A stretch of 64,000 nt of DNA from Aptenodytes patagonicus (Eukaryota > Chordata > Aves > Sphenisciformes > Spheniscidae): NCBI RefSeq assembly GCF_965638725.1, contig NC_134952.1, forward strand, positions 58,878,065 to 58,942,064, read 5' to 3'. A model generated the notes under the pieces. It was not told the origin of the DNA. It saw only the letters and a program-made list of their open reading frames with translations, and searched no databases. Position 1 is the stretch's first letter. Each line of letters opens with the position of its first letter. Below, piece by piece: positions 39,782 to 52,482 of the stretch. The translations under genes and the position numbers were made by a program.

Positions 39782-39892
39782 TTAAATTTGTGGAGAAGGA
39801 ACAGTGAGGAGACCAGTTGGCTTGATCTTGTTGATTCCTCCATCTAGGATGCAGACCCTTGGGTACTTGTTTTTCACTAGATGAGCTGCAAA
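39782..39892 (-). CDS. TBCK: TBCK, last coding exon (end of rhodanese-like domain)
   Basis: This exon encodes the final 36 residues of TBC domain-containing protein kinase-like protein and ends at TAA (39784-39782). It starts in phase 0 after the acceptor tgtttcag and reads [26 protein letters not shown] and LLTVPSPQI. The human ending as I recall it differs at only a few positions (M for N in VKNKY, I for V in PRVC, I for V in LLTVP). The segment forms the last helix and strand of the rhodanese fold; ILDGG is the typical conserved turn. TBCK combines a kinase-like domain, a Rab-GAP TBC domain and this rhodanese-like domain; in humans its loss causes a neurodevelopmental syndrome with reduced mTOR signalling. 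The exon is intact and joins in frame to the one at 52483-52642. Confidence 0.95.
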   Translation of the reverse strand, partial: FAAHLVKNKYPRVCILDGGINKIKPTGLLTVPSPQI

Positions 39893-40363
39893 CTGAAACA
39901 GATATATCATTAGCACACTGCATATTATAGTCCTTAAATCAAAATAACTTTGTGTTAAGTAAGGCAAGTTAAACAAACGAAAAAATTATCAGACCCTAGA
40001 CATGCTTTCTTTGCACCAACTAGTCCAACACAGGAACCCATGCCTGTCTGTTGAAACAGCTGGGATGAATTTGGTGGTCATGAAAGTGTCACACTGATAA
40101 CCCCGAACTTTATTTATCTCTGCTTAGGCAGGATTTTACCTCATTCTAACAGGATTATTTAATCTCAGAGTAATCACTGGAACCCCTCTCAAAGCATGAA
40201 GTAACAGGTATTTTTCTCTGCATTAATCTAACTCCCAGCTGTTTTCTGTAGGTTCCCAAGTGTACAAGCATCACAGTTTGATTTGCTTACCTATCAAACT
40301 TGTGCAACATGACTTGATTTCACAGATGTCAGATATGAATTTGGGGTCTAGCAGCTGTACTCT

Positions 40364-40442
40364 CCCCCCCCCCCCCCCCCCCCATCTGCCCATAGGCAGG
40401 TTACTTAGTGCAAGCACCTCCCCCTCCCCCCCCCCCCCCCCC
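40364..40442 (-). repeat. TBCK: Paired G-tracts (sense strand) in TBCK last intron
   Basis: Twenty C at 40364-40383 and 17 C at 40426-40442 on the + strand become two long G runs in the TBCK transcript, 42 bases apart and about 470 bases upstream of the last exon. They could form RNA or DNA G-quadruplexes. Run lengths may be inexact. Confidence 0.85.
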
Positions 40443-40511
40443 GAGTCCCTGAAAGCCTCTCCCCTCAATTAATTCATTCCATACACCAAGCACAGCAGTT
40501 GCCAGTTTCCA

Positions 40512-40539
40512 TGTAGCAACTTCATGAAAAGTTGCTACA
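40512..40539. repeat. Perfect 11-bp hairpin
   Basis: TGTAGCAACTT (40512-40522) pairs with AAGTTGCTACA (40529-40539) across a six-base loop. It lies in the last TBCK intron, next to the G-tracts. Confidence 0.85.
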
Positions 40540-40545
40540 CTGATG

Positions 40546-40660
40546 AAGGAACAATATTTTGTATATCAAAATAATAATAATGATAAAAAAATCAAAGTAA
40601 CAAAAATCATGTATCAAAATATAAAAATCCAAAAACAAAGGAACAATATTTTGCGTATCA
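40546..40660. repeat. Direct repeat, about 23 bases twice
   Basis: aaggaacaatattttg followed by (t/c)(a/g)tatca occurs at 40546-40568 and 40638-40660, separated by A/T-rich filler. A local duplication. Confidence 0.8.
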
Positions 40661-40739
40661 CAAGTCAAACTTGCCTTTTACATACTGACTGCAATACATT
40701 AAAAAGCAAGCCACCAAAATGGATTAATCAGAGAGAAAC

Positions 40740-40870
40740 TATCTATTATAGTTTTACTTTATATTTATTATTCTATTTAATATATATTTATATAATATAA
40801 TATATATTTATTATATATATAATTATATATACTAAATATATTTCTATATTTACTATATTTTATTTATTTC
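40740..40870. repeat. AT-rich microsatellite
   Basis: About 130 bases of nearly pure A/T made of tatat, ttata and tttatt blocks. No unit is perfectly periodic. Confidence 0.8.
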
Positions 40871-43800
40871 CAATAGCTATGAGAAAGACTGCCCTGCCAT
40901 CCCAGTCTTTGAGATTGTTGCTTTATACTTGGTTGACAAATTAGTACCATTTGTAAAATCACCGAGTGCTTCCAAATGGGCTATGTAAAACATTTGTAAT
41001 TCCCTTTTTGACTCTTTAAAATGATTTGTCATACTACTCCAGAACGCTGTGCAAGCATGATGTCCAAATAACTAACTTTGCACAAACAACTGAATTACCA
41101 ACTCAGGAACAGCAGTAGGCACCCAATCCAAACTTAGTACCTGGGATTTCTTTTTACATTTACATTCCTTCTAATTACCTGTGATAGTATAACAGATACT
41201 AAGGCAGAACAAGATGTACGACATGATTACCTGGTCAAGTACAAGTCCTGAAATAATCTCTTTAACAGGTAAGAGTTCATAGTAGCAAAGTTTTAAACTC
41301 CTTCCATAGCCAGAGCTTTTGCTTCACACCAAAGATATTTTATACATGCAAGGAATTTATTTCTGTCCTCTTACGTGTCGAACACAGCTACTGCATTCCT
41401 TTCTCTGTGAATCAGGATGGATTTAACCAGGGAGGGAGCAACTGGTCACAATGGATCAGTCAGGTCATTTTGGCTGTTACATTTGTTTCAGGTACTTGTA
41501 TAAGGAAGACCAAAAGAAGTTCAATCATCTCTTCCCCCATTAGTTTGGGTCAGTCAGTACAGGATTCAAAGGATCAAATGAAAAAATCCCCACAATCAAA
41601 CAATCAAAACAGTTAATAGTAAAGTTAGACCATATGTGGATGCCAGTTTTCATGCCATGCTTTTAGAGAGGCTCTCTGATGCAGAGGTGGTATAATATGC
41701 ACAGAGATATCACTAGGAGAGTCCAACTACCTCTTGCTATAATCACAGTCCATAAAGATGTGGTGTATAGTATAACAGAGACAAAGATATTTCTCTTTGT
41801 CAAAAATAGTGCTCAGCTGTGCATACCATGAGCTACAAAAATAGCATATATTCCTAGTGAAATACTCCTTACCAGACATCTCTACATCATATGTACATAT
41901 CTGTCACCTCACAGTGCTCTCCACCTGTGACTAATGGATAGTGCTCTGTCTTGGACACCAATGCTGCTCATAGCTGACAGAAATGAAAACTGGCAACAAG
42001 AGTTCAGACTGACAGAAAGCAGTATGTTATTTGCTGAGTACAATGTCCTATGTGTCAGCAGAGAGGTTCCACCCCCTGTCTACTGATAATTTTACACTTC
42101 TGGTAATAAACTGTAAACTCTGCTCCAAGTTTTTGGATGCCCTAGCCATAATATAACTACAATTCCATGCAATCTGAAAAGAAAATATGCAAACAAATGC
42201 TTTGCGTTTAGGGTTTGAGCATTAAGGCCTGTGTCCCACTGTATTTGAGAACTGCTCTAGTAACCAAGGTATGGCTGGAAATAAATTTTCTTCACTGCGT
42301 ATGACAAAAGGTTCTTTTATAACCTTATGGTGAGGCATCTCTTGCTTCTTGCAGGGCCTCTGCGAAGCAAGCACTGCAGAATCTGTGGTTGTTAGCAAAT
42401 GACAGGCAGAAAGCTCAAGAGCACGACAAGATGATATAACACAAGACGAACTGCCCTTTTTTTTTTTTTTTTTAAAGTTGTCACAGAACTGCCTGCGGTT
42501 GTCTACATAGTTTCGGTGAGAAAGGCTGCAAATACAGCTCAAAATATTGCATCTGAACATCCAGCCAGAGAAAATCCAGTGAGCAGGGAATGTACCACTA
42601 TTGGTACCTCACTACTGTGGGAATTAGCTGCAAGTCAGGGGCCCAGAGGCATATACATTGCCATAAGCTGAGAGCTGCCATCGAACTCCAAATATCAGCC
42701 TCCAAGAGCTTTGCACACACACCTGTCTCCACACTGCAAAGAAGAGTCGTCAAGGTTTAATTCATAGGGTAATAGGATTTGATCCGATTAAAGACATTCC
42801 TAGTTTTACCTTCTGCCTTCCCACATTGTGTCACTGAAAGTAGAAACAGTAACTTTTGGTGAACAGTAGATTTAGAAGCAGTCTCTTACTAGCATTGCAG
42901 TCTTCCTAATTAAAACTTTGACTTTTTATAGTTCTGTTCCTCAGTACATTTGTGCCTTCTTCTCCCAGACAGAGGAGTCCGTCAGTCACAGACAAGAACG
43001 GGAACTTGTTCACCATGTTTCTGAATGTTCCAATACCACCTGGTATCTTTCCCTGCCAAAATATACAGCATGAAGCTGGTGTTTTCAAAACACATGAAAG
43101 TGTTATTTCTGGCATGTACACTGATGGATGGGCATGAGAGGAAGGACTATTTGAAATGCCTACATAGACTTCCTCCCCAACGTGACCTTAATTTATGTTC
43201 AAATATCAGTAACTTAAATCCAAGAAATTAAGAAAGATAAAAAACTTAATGTTTCCTAAAAAGTTCAAAAAAATCAGTGATCCAAAAAGAGCAAAATTTC
43301 ATGTGTCAAAAAAAGCCCAAGGTGCTCTTCTGAATTAATGCCACAGACTTTCTACAGCAGAAACTGCCACCTTGGACTTCACACATAGGCTCTATTTCCT
43401 TTATAAATGTTACCATAAAGTGTCAACTAAAACATTAATAACAGGCACCTGAATACGTAATTTGTAGTTCACTAAATAACCTAATTTACAGAGGTGCTCT
43501 TAAGACAGAAGATAACATGGTGAGGAGATAAGCAAATGGGTTACATCATCCTTAGTAACCTGTAAACCACCTACGTTTTAAGGAGAGATTTACTGAAACA
43601 TACAAAAGTAGTGCACAATTAAATTTCCATTATACAGGTTGATTTTAAATAGAAATGAACCTCTGTCATTTATAAGGTGATTATACTTTCTCAAATTTAT
43701 CAAATACTTGTGTTGACATTACTTCTGAGATATATCTGTTTCCCCATACTACCAATGGATCACAGTCCTCTGTAATGCTTCTGTTTTCATTTAGACAACA

Positions 43801-43929
43801 CCAGTACTTGGGGAAACGGAGTTATGCTTATCTGAGGTAGAGGATTAAAGGGATGCTACAAGACTTTAAGCTTTTTCCTTTCTGCCTCAAGTGGCCTTTC
43901 CTCAAAATGTACTTCCCAAGAAAGTTCAG

Positions 43930-44454
43930 TGTCGTGGTTTAATCTCAGTCGGCAACTAAGCACCACGCAGCCGCTCGCTCACTCCCCCCCACCCGGTGGG
44001 ATGGGGGAGAGAATTGGAAGAGCACAAGTGAGAAAAACTCATGGGTTGAGATAAAAAGTTTAATAATTGAAATAAAATGATAATAATAATAATATGATAA
44101 TAATAATAATAATACACAAAGCAATTGCTCACCACCCGCCGACTGATACCCAGCCAGTCCCCGAGCAGCGGCCCCCCCGGCCAGCTTTCCCCAGTTTATG
44201 TACTGAGCAGGACGTCACATGGTATGGAATGTCCCTTTGGCCAGTTTGGCTGTGCCCCCTCCCAGCTTCTTGTGCACCTCCAGCCTTCTCAGTCGGTAGA
44301 ACATGGGAAGCTGAAAAGTCCTTGGCTAGTGTAAGCATTACCTAGCAACAACTAAAACATTGGTGCGTTATCAACTTTGTTCTCATCCTAAATCCAAAAC
44401 ACTGTACCAGCTACTAGAAAGGAAATTAACTCTATCCCTGCCGAAACCAGGACA
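43930..44454 (-). mobile_element. Solo LTR of the same endogenous retrovirus family, copy 2
   Basis: A 525-base element with TG...CA ends and a perfect 5-base target duplication TTCAG (43925-43929 and 44455-44459). It shares both ends with copy 1: in its own sense it starts TGTCCTGGTTTCGGC and ends in AAACCACGACA. The ATTAAA poly(A) signal is kept (plus 44059-44064), but the TATA box is altered to GTACATAAA. The middle differs from copy 1 and includes an ATT/TAA triplet repeat. No internal retroviral genes remain. It lies inside the last TBCK intron in the sense orientation, so its poly(A) signal could in principle act on the TBCK transcript. Confidence 0.9.
44078..44114. repeat. (TAA)n microsatellite inside LTR copy 2
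   Basis: Two blocks of taataataa separated by tatga. This appears to be part of the LTR subfamily rather than a new expansion, because related LTRs that I recall carry the same ATT/ATC-type triplets. Confidence 0.8.
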
Positions 44455-46637
44455 TTCAGTTACTGTGTTTTTACTGGCTGCATCTAGCGTTTAAATTGAA
44501 CTTCCTCTTGCTACTTTCACAGCAAATATTATATATGAAAGGATGAATATGTGAGCAACTTCTTTAATGACTTTGGTGAAGACTTTGGAAACACTGTCCC
44601 TCTATTAAGTAATGCATCAATCACTTCCACATAAAACACCCTTCCTGGTGAGTATAACTGAGCTAGAAAATTGTAATTTGCATTTGAAAGCAGTCAGCTA
44701 AGACTCTTTCATGCAGATACAAGAAGCCAGGCTTTCAAAGACAGACAAGATCACAGCAAATTCGTATCAAAATTTGGGCAAATATTAAACGTTTTACCCT
44801 GTATTGGTGTTGCTCTCAATACAAACAGCGTAACAAGACTGCTCCTTTAAGTACCATCAAGAACCTTAAAAATCCGCACATTGGAGCATTTATGAAAATG
44901 TTTCTACTACCCTGTTCCAAGCAGTAAAATCACAGCTTTCAAGTGTGCTGAATGTATTACACCAGACATGTCACATTTTTAGACTGTCTACAGCAAACAG
45001 ACTAATAACACAACAGCTTGAGCAGCATCATTCCCAGTACCCTTCGGGCTAGCCATCAGGGTTGCTATGTACACATTATTCACTTTCACAGACATTCTTG
45101 TGACAGGTTGTAATTAAAGGGCAAGTTGGGAGGGAAGGAGGAGTAACATACTGTACCAGAGTATAAAAAAAGACTGCTGTGACAAATGTTACCAGGGTAT
45201 AAATGTTAATATCATACTCTGAAAGAGTCAGAAGAAAAAGAGATACTTCAGAAGCTGGAGGAGAAATATCAACCAAATTTTGTAGTACTTATCCATTGCC
45301 ACAAGATTATTATTAGTTTTTCACTTGTAGACACATGCTACACAAACCTCTCAGGGACAGCAGTCTGTTTTGCTGTATGTTTTCAGTCAAGAGTTCACCA
45401 CTCTGAAAGCACACCATAGTCGAGGTGATCAGTCTAGAGCTTTTTAAACACCACTTTCCATATGCCACAAAGCAGACCCAGCACACAAGATTAATATAAG
45501 AAATAGCTGACTAAAAATAAAGGTTTCCAGATAAATGAAATGGCACTTTAACACCAAGGGAAAGACAGGCACCCTAAAGCCTCCCATATCAACAAAACAG
45601 TGCCTAGTTAATGGTTACAGTATTAGCATAAACTGAATGGAAGTACAAAACACAAAAAGCACAACTTTGTGCAAACACATGCTATGTAAAAAAAAGAAAA
45701 AAGTGCAGAACTTACTGCTCTAACAAGATCAAGATAAAATTCTTTACACGCAGACCTGGCCAAAAAGGAGCACTTTCCATTCCATCAGTACAGAAATACA
45801 GCAGTAACTTAAAGGACTTACATGCAAAGATTTGAAAATAAGCCTACACAAACAGGTATTTAATAGCTGGTTTCAGAATAAATTTTACTGAGAATGAAAG
45901 CAAGAGTAAACACTCATATTTCTCCAAGTAATAAATTCTAAACACCTGTATTTTTCATTTTCCACTTAGAAATTATATATATATATAAAATAGCCAGCTG
46001 AGAGTGAGCACTTGAAAATGAAAACTCAATTGCAGAGATTTAGCTGTTGTAACACAGCTAATTTATACTGACCAAGATATATTCAGTGCACCCAATACAG
46101 CTGAATGGATTATAAAATTAAAATGCAGAAAGCAAGCCTATTCTATTTTTGATTCAACAGAAAATAAAAAAAGCTGTTAGCAAACAGAAATATGTATTTT
46201 TAAAAAGATGCATAACAGTTGGCTTGAATATAAAAAAGAAAGCATGAATCCTTCTGAAAGATTCTACCCCCCTCCAACTCTAAAGATTGCCCTAGATGTT
46301 GAAAAATGTTCAAAGAAATACTTGATAATGGAAAACCTTTGTTTGTGATTTGCAGTACTTTTTACTAACACTACCCAAACTGCCAGTTTTGTCCCATTTC
46401 TTAAACTCCAGGACAAAAGTCTTTGGACGTCCCACACAACGGACACATTCTCTCCTGAAGCAGTCAGTCAGTCCTCTTCAAAAGCTGATTCAGGTACAGT
46501 TTAGAGAAAAACAAAACAACATTGCCCCAGGCAAGCAGTATGGATACTGGACTTGCCAAATTCACCAATACCATCTAGCTGGCAATATCCTTACACAAAC
46601 CTCCTGGACTTGTAACACACATTTATTAGTTCATTAC

Positions 46638-46666
46638 CATCTCTATTTCAGTTATCTCTATTTCAG
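46638..46666. repeat. 15-base tandem duplication
   Basis: atctctatttcagtt is followed immediately by atctctatttcag. A simple two-copy tandem repeat in the TBCK intron. Confidence 0.8.
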
Positions 46667-48136
46667 ATTCTCTGAACCGGAATACCAGGAAATATAACAC
46701 ACTGTCTCAGAGCTGAAAAACAGCCCTGGAAAGTGATAATTCTATGTTATAATGCAGTAGCCCTGAGTGATATGGATACAACTAATCCATGCAAGCTCAT
46801 GCAAGGACAAGGGCGCTCTTTCAGAGGTGCAGCCCACAAAGACAGTATAACCACAGCCAAGACTGACATGCCTGAAGGAAACTCTGGAGCCTGACAGCAC
46901 CAATCCAGGATTCAGGTTAACCATCTCCCATCTTTCCTGTCCTTACAGATCTCCCAGATGATTGAGAAGAGCTGAGATCCTGCTTGCCAGCATCTCTCAG
47001 AAGTCAGACATATTTTCATAGGTAAAGCTGAGGACTCCACAATTCCTCATCTTGGAAACATCCAAACCTCTGTGTAGTAAGGCACACAGATGGGCCAAAC
47101 AACTTCTACATCAACCAACCAAATAAAATTTCCAGTAACTGCAACCGTCGGTCTCAGGAAAGATTAAAAAAAAAGAGAACCTATTTGGAGTTTCAGAAAT
47201 AGCCTGCTTTCCTTGACACCTACTTCAGAAGAGGAAAGGGAACACTCAAATTCTGCTCCTGAGCCTCCATCTTTCATTTTCCCCTTTTCCTCTTTCATAC
47301 CTAGCTAGAAAGGGGGACTATTTAGGTCATCTCTGCTGTACCTGAGGCATTCAGTGCAAACTAACCAAAGCCACTGACAGGGGCAGAATTACAACAGCGT
47401 AACACAACTCCCGGCTGGCAGCCCAAGTGTCCTTCTCGGGCCGTGTGAAGAGCAATGTACTGGCAACAGCAGCTGGGCTAGTTTCTGTCGATGAAGGAAA
47501 ACATGCATACATGTTACAATAATAAAAGGGACTAAATAAAATAATAGAGACTTTACAGAATAAAATAATGAAGACTTAACCAAGTCTTGGGTAGAGTTAC
47601 AACCAGCAGGATTGTTGCTGATTAAGCCTTTCAATCTCTTCAAAATACAAGCTCAATCTCTTCCTCTTTAAAGGCAACAAAGAGGCGCCTGATGATTTCA
47701 GTAGGCTCTGAGTCTGAATGCAGAAGGGAGGGTGATGCCTTAACAAAACAAACATGAAAAAAAGCCATTCTGGGAATCATAAGGAGCCCTTCCATCCCTG
47801 CAAAGGGAAAATATCTTCAATTTTCATTCCACTTGTTCAATCACTTTTCTGCAGAGAATATTTACAAGGAAATGTAGAATCTAAAAGATCTACAGTAGAA
47901 ACATCTCAAGAAGCTTATTGCCTAATTTCTATTTACTTTCACTCCAGAAGTTTCATTAGGCCCTTCTAACTAAACATATCTGTCTTTAGAAGCACGAATG
48001 CACCTGCCCTTTAGTATTCTATGCAACACCTAATCTTCAGATCACCTATGAAGTTTCATGGGTATCCATTTTTGTTTTTAAGACAGGTTTATAACAAGAA
48101 ACCAGCTTCAGCATGCAGGGACTTGCTTCTCTGGCA

Positions 48137-48155
48137 AGGCCTTTTTAAAAGGCCT
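48137..48155. repeat. Near-perfect palindrome
   Basis: AGGCCTTTT and AAAAGGCCT are exact inverted copies around one T. It lies in the last TBCK intron. No function can be assigned. Confidence 0.75.
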
Positions 48156-51100
48156 GAGGAAGATGACAACAAAATCACACAAATTCAGTGGTAACTGGAC
48201 ACTTTAACCTATGTGTCTCAGTCTTCATATAAGAAGAAATGCATTTTTGATAGTGTGCTGAGAGAGAGAAAACATTACTTTCATATAGAAGTTGTTATTT
48301 TTTTTCAGGCTAGGAATATGTTATACAAAAAGAATCTTGAACTTGACCCTCTCCCTCTTGCCTTGAAAAGGGTCAGAAAGATCTCATGGAAAATCGGGAC
48401 CGCTTGTTTTTGCTTTGGAGAGAATTCATACATTTAATCTATTAGCTTCTGTGATGCAATAAGAATGACTACTTTGCTTCAGTAACTTGTAGAAATTGTC
48501 TAGACAACGTATTTATAGCAGCATAACTTATCTAGACAAAAAATAATCAATGTAACAATCAGAAGTTACAATTTCGAATTTATTTCCCTGCTATAAAGAC
48601 AGATGTTTTTTAAGCTTTGACTTACAGCTTATCTAACGTTTTTTTTCTAAGGCAAGAAATAAATGACTTGCTAATTATTAGACAGATTAAAGTGTCCTGT
48701 ATACTTTATTCTGTTATAGCATTTAACTGACAATAAAACACATATATTAAACCACCAGGGAAACACATACATATTAAACAACCACATCACACAAGTAGAA
48801 GCGTGTCACTGTCAAAATTGAGTTGCTAGAGCATGATTTAATATCAGGTAAGGTATTTCTCCTGTTCTAATTTCAGTCAACATTGCAGTAATACAGACAA
48901 AAAGTTGGAAACAGAAACAGACAATGGCTTAGCACCTCAAAGTTGACTGAAGGAGGGGAGATGAAGAAGTAATGTCACCTTCCAAAAAAAGACCCAAACC
49001 AATCCCCATCCTACATATGCATAACTGTGATCCGCCTTTGCACTTGCTGCATCTCAGACTTTGAAAGTGACAAAAATCAGGAGATACGCTATTTGCCATG
49101 CACCCAAAAAAGAAGCTACAGTTGAGCACTCATTGCCCATTTAACTATTATACTCCCAACTGCAATGATCCCTTGCACATACTGGAATTTACAAGGTACT
49201 TATCTATCAATGGATGTGGGAAAGGGGAATTTAATTCACTTAAGAGATGCTCCCACTTAGCATATTTAAAAGTTAAAAATCAAAACAGAATCTGGTTGAT
49301 TAACTCCAGCATAATGCCTTTTATGTAGAGGTTTCCTGCTGTTTTCAGAGACAAACAAATATCTGCTCTGTTAACAAGTGCCCAGAATCCCCTAGGAGAA
49401 GAAAGGCTGGCACAAAGTGAGAATCAGCCTAAAGGAAGGAATATTCTGCAGAGAAGTGCGAGCCAAGCACCACCACACGATGCCCAGTGCAAGCTCCTCT
49501 TTACAATACCTTTATGCTGCTAATGGCACATTCAGTAAGCCTCTTGTACATCAGCCAATCTATTCATTTAACTTTTAGGCTGAGTAAATTAAATGCCTTA
49601 ACAAGCAGGATTACCCTGTTTTAATTCTGTCCTAAGGAAGTGTTCAACTAGAGCCAGAGCTACGCTGGTCTGTGGGACTGCTGGCTTCCTTTGCCTCCTG
49701 CTGGAACAGTGCTGTGGTGAAGTTTTCAGTTTTCCCTCTTGCCTATCAAGTTCTAGACAGCATTTTCTTTCCAATTTAAATGTTTTATCATCTGGCACCA
49801 AATAAATTACAAAAGACAGAAACAGAAAAGAAGTGTGAAAAGGGGAAAAAGGCTTTTTCTCCACATGTTCAGTACACTCAACTTTGCTTTTTTAAAATTT
49901 TTATTTAAATGATGCCAAGTAGGCTACTAAAATGAAACGCAATTGAAAGATTCAACCTTCTAATTACAAATAGCCCCATCAGTGTTTTTTCACGCTTACC
50001 CCACCTCTCTCAGTCCTGCATAAATTTAAACCAAACATCTAACAGTGCTAACCTCCATATTTTTAATGGAGTAAATATCAGTGAACACTTCTGAAAAATT
50101 CTCCTTTATGGTAGAGGGTACAATTTGTGGCTCATTCCTTTTCAGCTGGAAATAAATAACTCTGTCTAGACATCTTATAACATTTCTTTGGACAAAATTG
50201 TTTTTGTTTCCACGCATTCACTTGTGCAATTTTTCATATGATTGGATTACCTAGTACAATGTAAAAAGTAATAGCTACTGTTCTTGTCAAGCCTCAAGCT
50301 ACATAGTTTTGGATTGGTTAAGTTCATGAACAGTGGCAGACAGTTCTATGCAGCCATGCAGAGTAAAACTGAAACTGGCCTTAAAAAATAATCCACAAAA
50401 GAAAGGAGTTCTAAGTTTTATCAACACAGTCAAATTGAGACTGGTTTTATATGTACTTTAAGGGTGTGATGGAGGTGGTGAGTCCCTACCAGTATTTAGG
50501 CTCCAGTATTTAATTAATTTGTGGTCAAACTGGTCAATTCAGTATTTTGTTGCTATTTAAAACTCTACACTCTTTAGTTAGTCTTTCAAGAACTCTAAAA
50601 GCAAATCAAGAGGCAAAGCAGCATTTCTCTTTTATGGAAAGCTATAATATTGACAATTCCACGTAAACCGGGTCAACATTGTCTCAGTTGCAGAAAGTCT
50701 GGGTTTAGAGTATAAGGCAGCACCCTCTCACGTGACTGAAGCACTTGCACTTACTAAGCACACTGCAAGTTTTCTTTAGCTGCACTGCAAAGGAAACATT
50801 CAATTTTCATTTAATGAAACATTAAAAAAAAAAAAAAAAATCTAAGTTTGCATAAGAAGTGTCACTACATTACAGGAGAAAACTGTACCTTCTTAGCAAC
50901 AGTGTAACCCACAACCCGCACTGTAAAGCTTCTGTCCCTTCTTTCCTTCAGACACTTGTTTCAGGTTGTTTCTTCGTTCTGTTTTAGACAGAATACTTAG
51001 TGTGTTCCTTTGTTTCAGATAAAACATTTCTGACTGGTTCTGGAAAACAACTCCCAGAAAATGACTTGGTAGTACGTGGGGTACCTCCCATAAAGACACT

Positions 51101-52180
51101 CATTAGTGAATACCAAAGCACTTTCTTTTTCCTGTTCCTATTCCTTGTGAAGTTAGTGAATGGTTAGGCTCTTACTGAGATACATTAGGATGTTCAGTGA
51201 TTTAAAATGTAATTGTTGAAAGCAGCTGCATAACCCACCATCAAACGTATAAAGCGTCATTTAAATCATCTCCATTTGGCTCTTAGCATTTTCATGCATT
51301 TTGCATTTGTTCCTTTGAGGGGGGAATTTATGCATTCAGCATTTAGTGAGCTATTGTGATTATTCAAGTTGATTGATTTCATGTTGAAATATTTATCATG
51401 GACTTACCCAGATCTCATGCACAAACCTAGATACTCACTGACTGAAACTATCTGAGATATGCTGTACAGTCTCTTTTATGCCATCTCTGTTACTATTTAA
51501 GAGACATGATACATAGTACAAGTTAATTTTCTAAATGATGAAATACAGGTTAATGTAAGGGATTTCTCACACTACTTACAACTCCCTATATGTATAAAAA
51601 AAACTCCAGCATGTATTGTGCTGATGCTTCTGCTGTCCATAACATAAAGACCTTTTAATGGTCCACAGCCCTCCTTGTCATAACAGGGTTACAGTTCATG
51701 CTCTTTGAGTAAATAGGCTTAAGAAACTGTGGTGAACTAAAGGTATACCATACTTAAGAGCATGTATTTTAAAAAAAAAAAAAAGAAAGATAACTTTCCT
51801 TCACCTGAGAGAAGAATGGCAAAAGAAATACTTCTACTTGTTATTCTGCTGGTTCACAACACCACCAAATATTTAGTTACAAAAAGGAATAGGCAAGTCT
51901 GAATATTCTCCCTGTCTAGTTAAAGGCACTGACAATAAAGGTATCATACGCAAGTCACCAGTAGGAACCATTCTCCTCTTCACTGAGCACAACTGCAGGA
52001 GCTAAATGATTCTAAAAAACTAATCAATACATTGGTTTTTACTAGTAGGAATATGAATTATATCTTATTTCCTTTGGAGTTCATAACATACGTGTCCCCA
52101 CCCTACTTACCTTGTGTGTGCTTCCTAACACCACAGAAAGTAAATGCAAGTCAGTTTTGAAAACTAGATCTTACTGATGC

Positions 52181-52208
52181 ACATTAGAAGTGCTGTCACT
52201 TCTAATGT
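52181..52208. repeat. Perfect 12-bp hairpin with four-base loop
   Basis: ACATTAGAAGTG (52181-52192) pairs exactly with CACTTCTAATGT (52197-52208) across the loop CTGT. It sits about 275 bases downstream (transcript sense) of the TBCK donor at 52482. It is too short for an ordinary microRNA precursor. Confidence 0.85.
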
Positions 52209-52482
52209 CATGCCAAAAATAAAGATTTTAAAGCTGAAAAAGGTAACGTTAAATAATTTCATTTCAAAACATCAACTTTCTCAGATGTTGATCACTTGAA
52301 GAGAAATATGTCTTTGTCTAGAAGCAGAAATGAACAACAACAAAATCACCCCAAATCCTGTCATCATACCCAAAGTTACTACTCTGAATTATCCAGACTC
52401 TAGCATTTATTTACTACTGTCTTTATTCATGCCATTGATGTATTTCTAGATATCAACATATATATTATAGCAATATACTTAC

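Larger units (their letters stand above)
39893..52482 (-). other. TBCK: TBCK last intron
   Basis: A 12.6 kb intron with donor CT|GTAAGT (at 52482) and acceptor tgtttcag (before 39892). It contains a solo LTR (43930-44454), two C runs (G runs in transcript sense) at 40364-40383 and 40426-40442, a hairpin at 40512-40539, AT-rich DNA at 40740-40870, a palindrome at 48137-48155, a hairpin at 52181-52208 and homopolymer tracts near 42460 and 50823. No coding segment was identified; open frames such as 46350-46697 and 49598-49864 look like chance. Confidence 0.85.
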
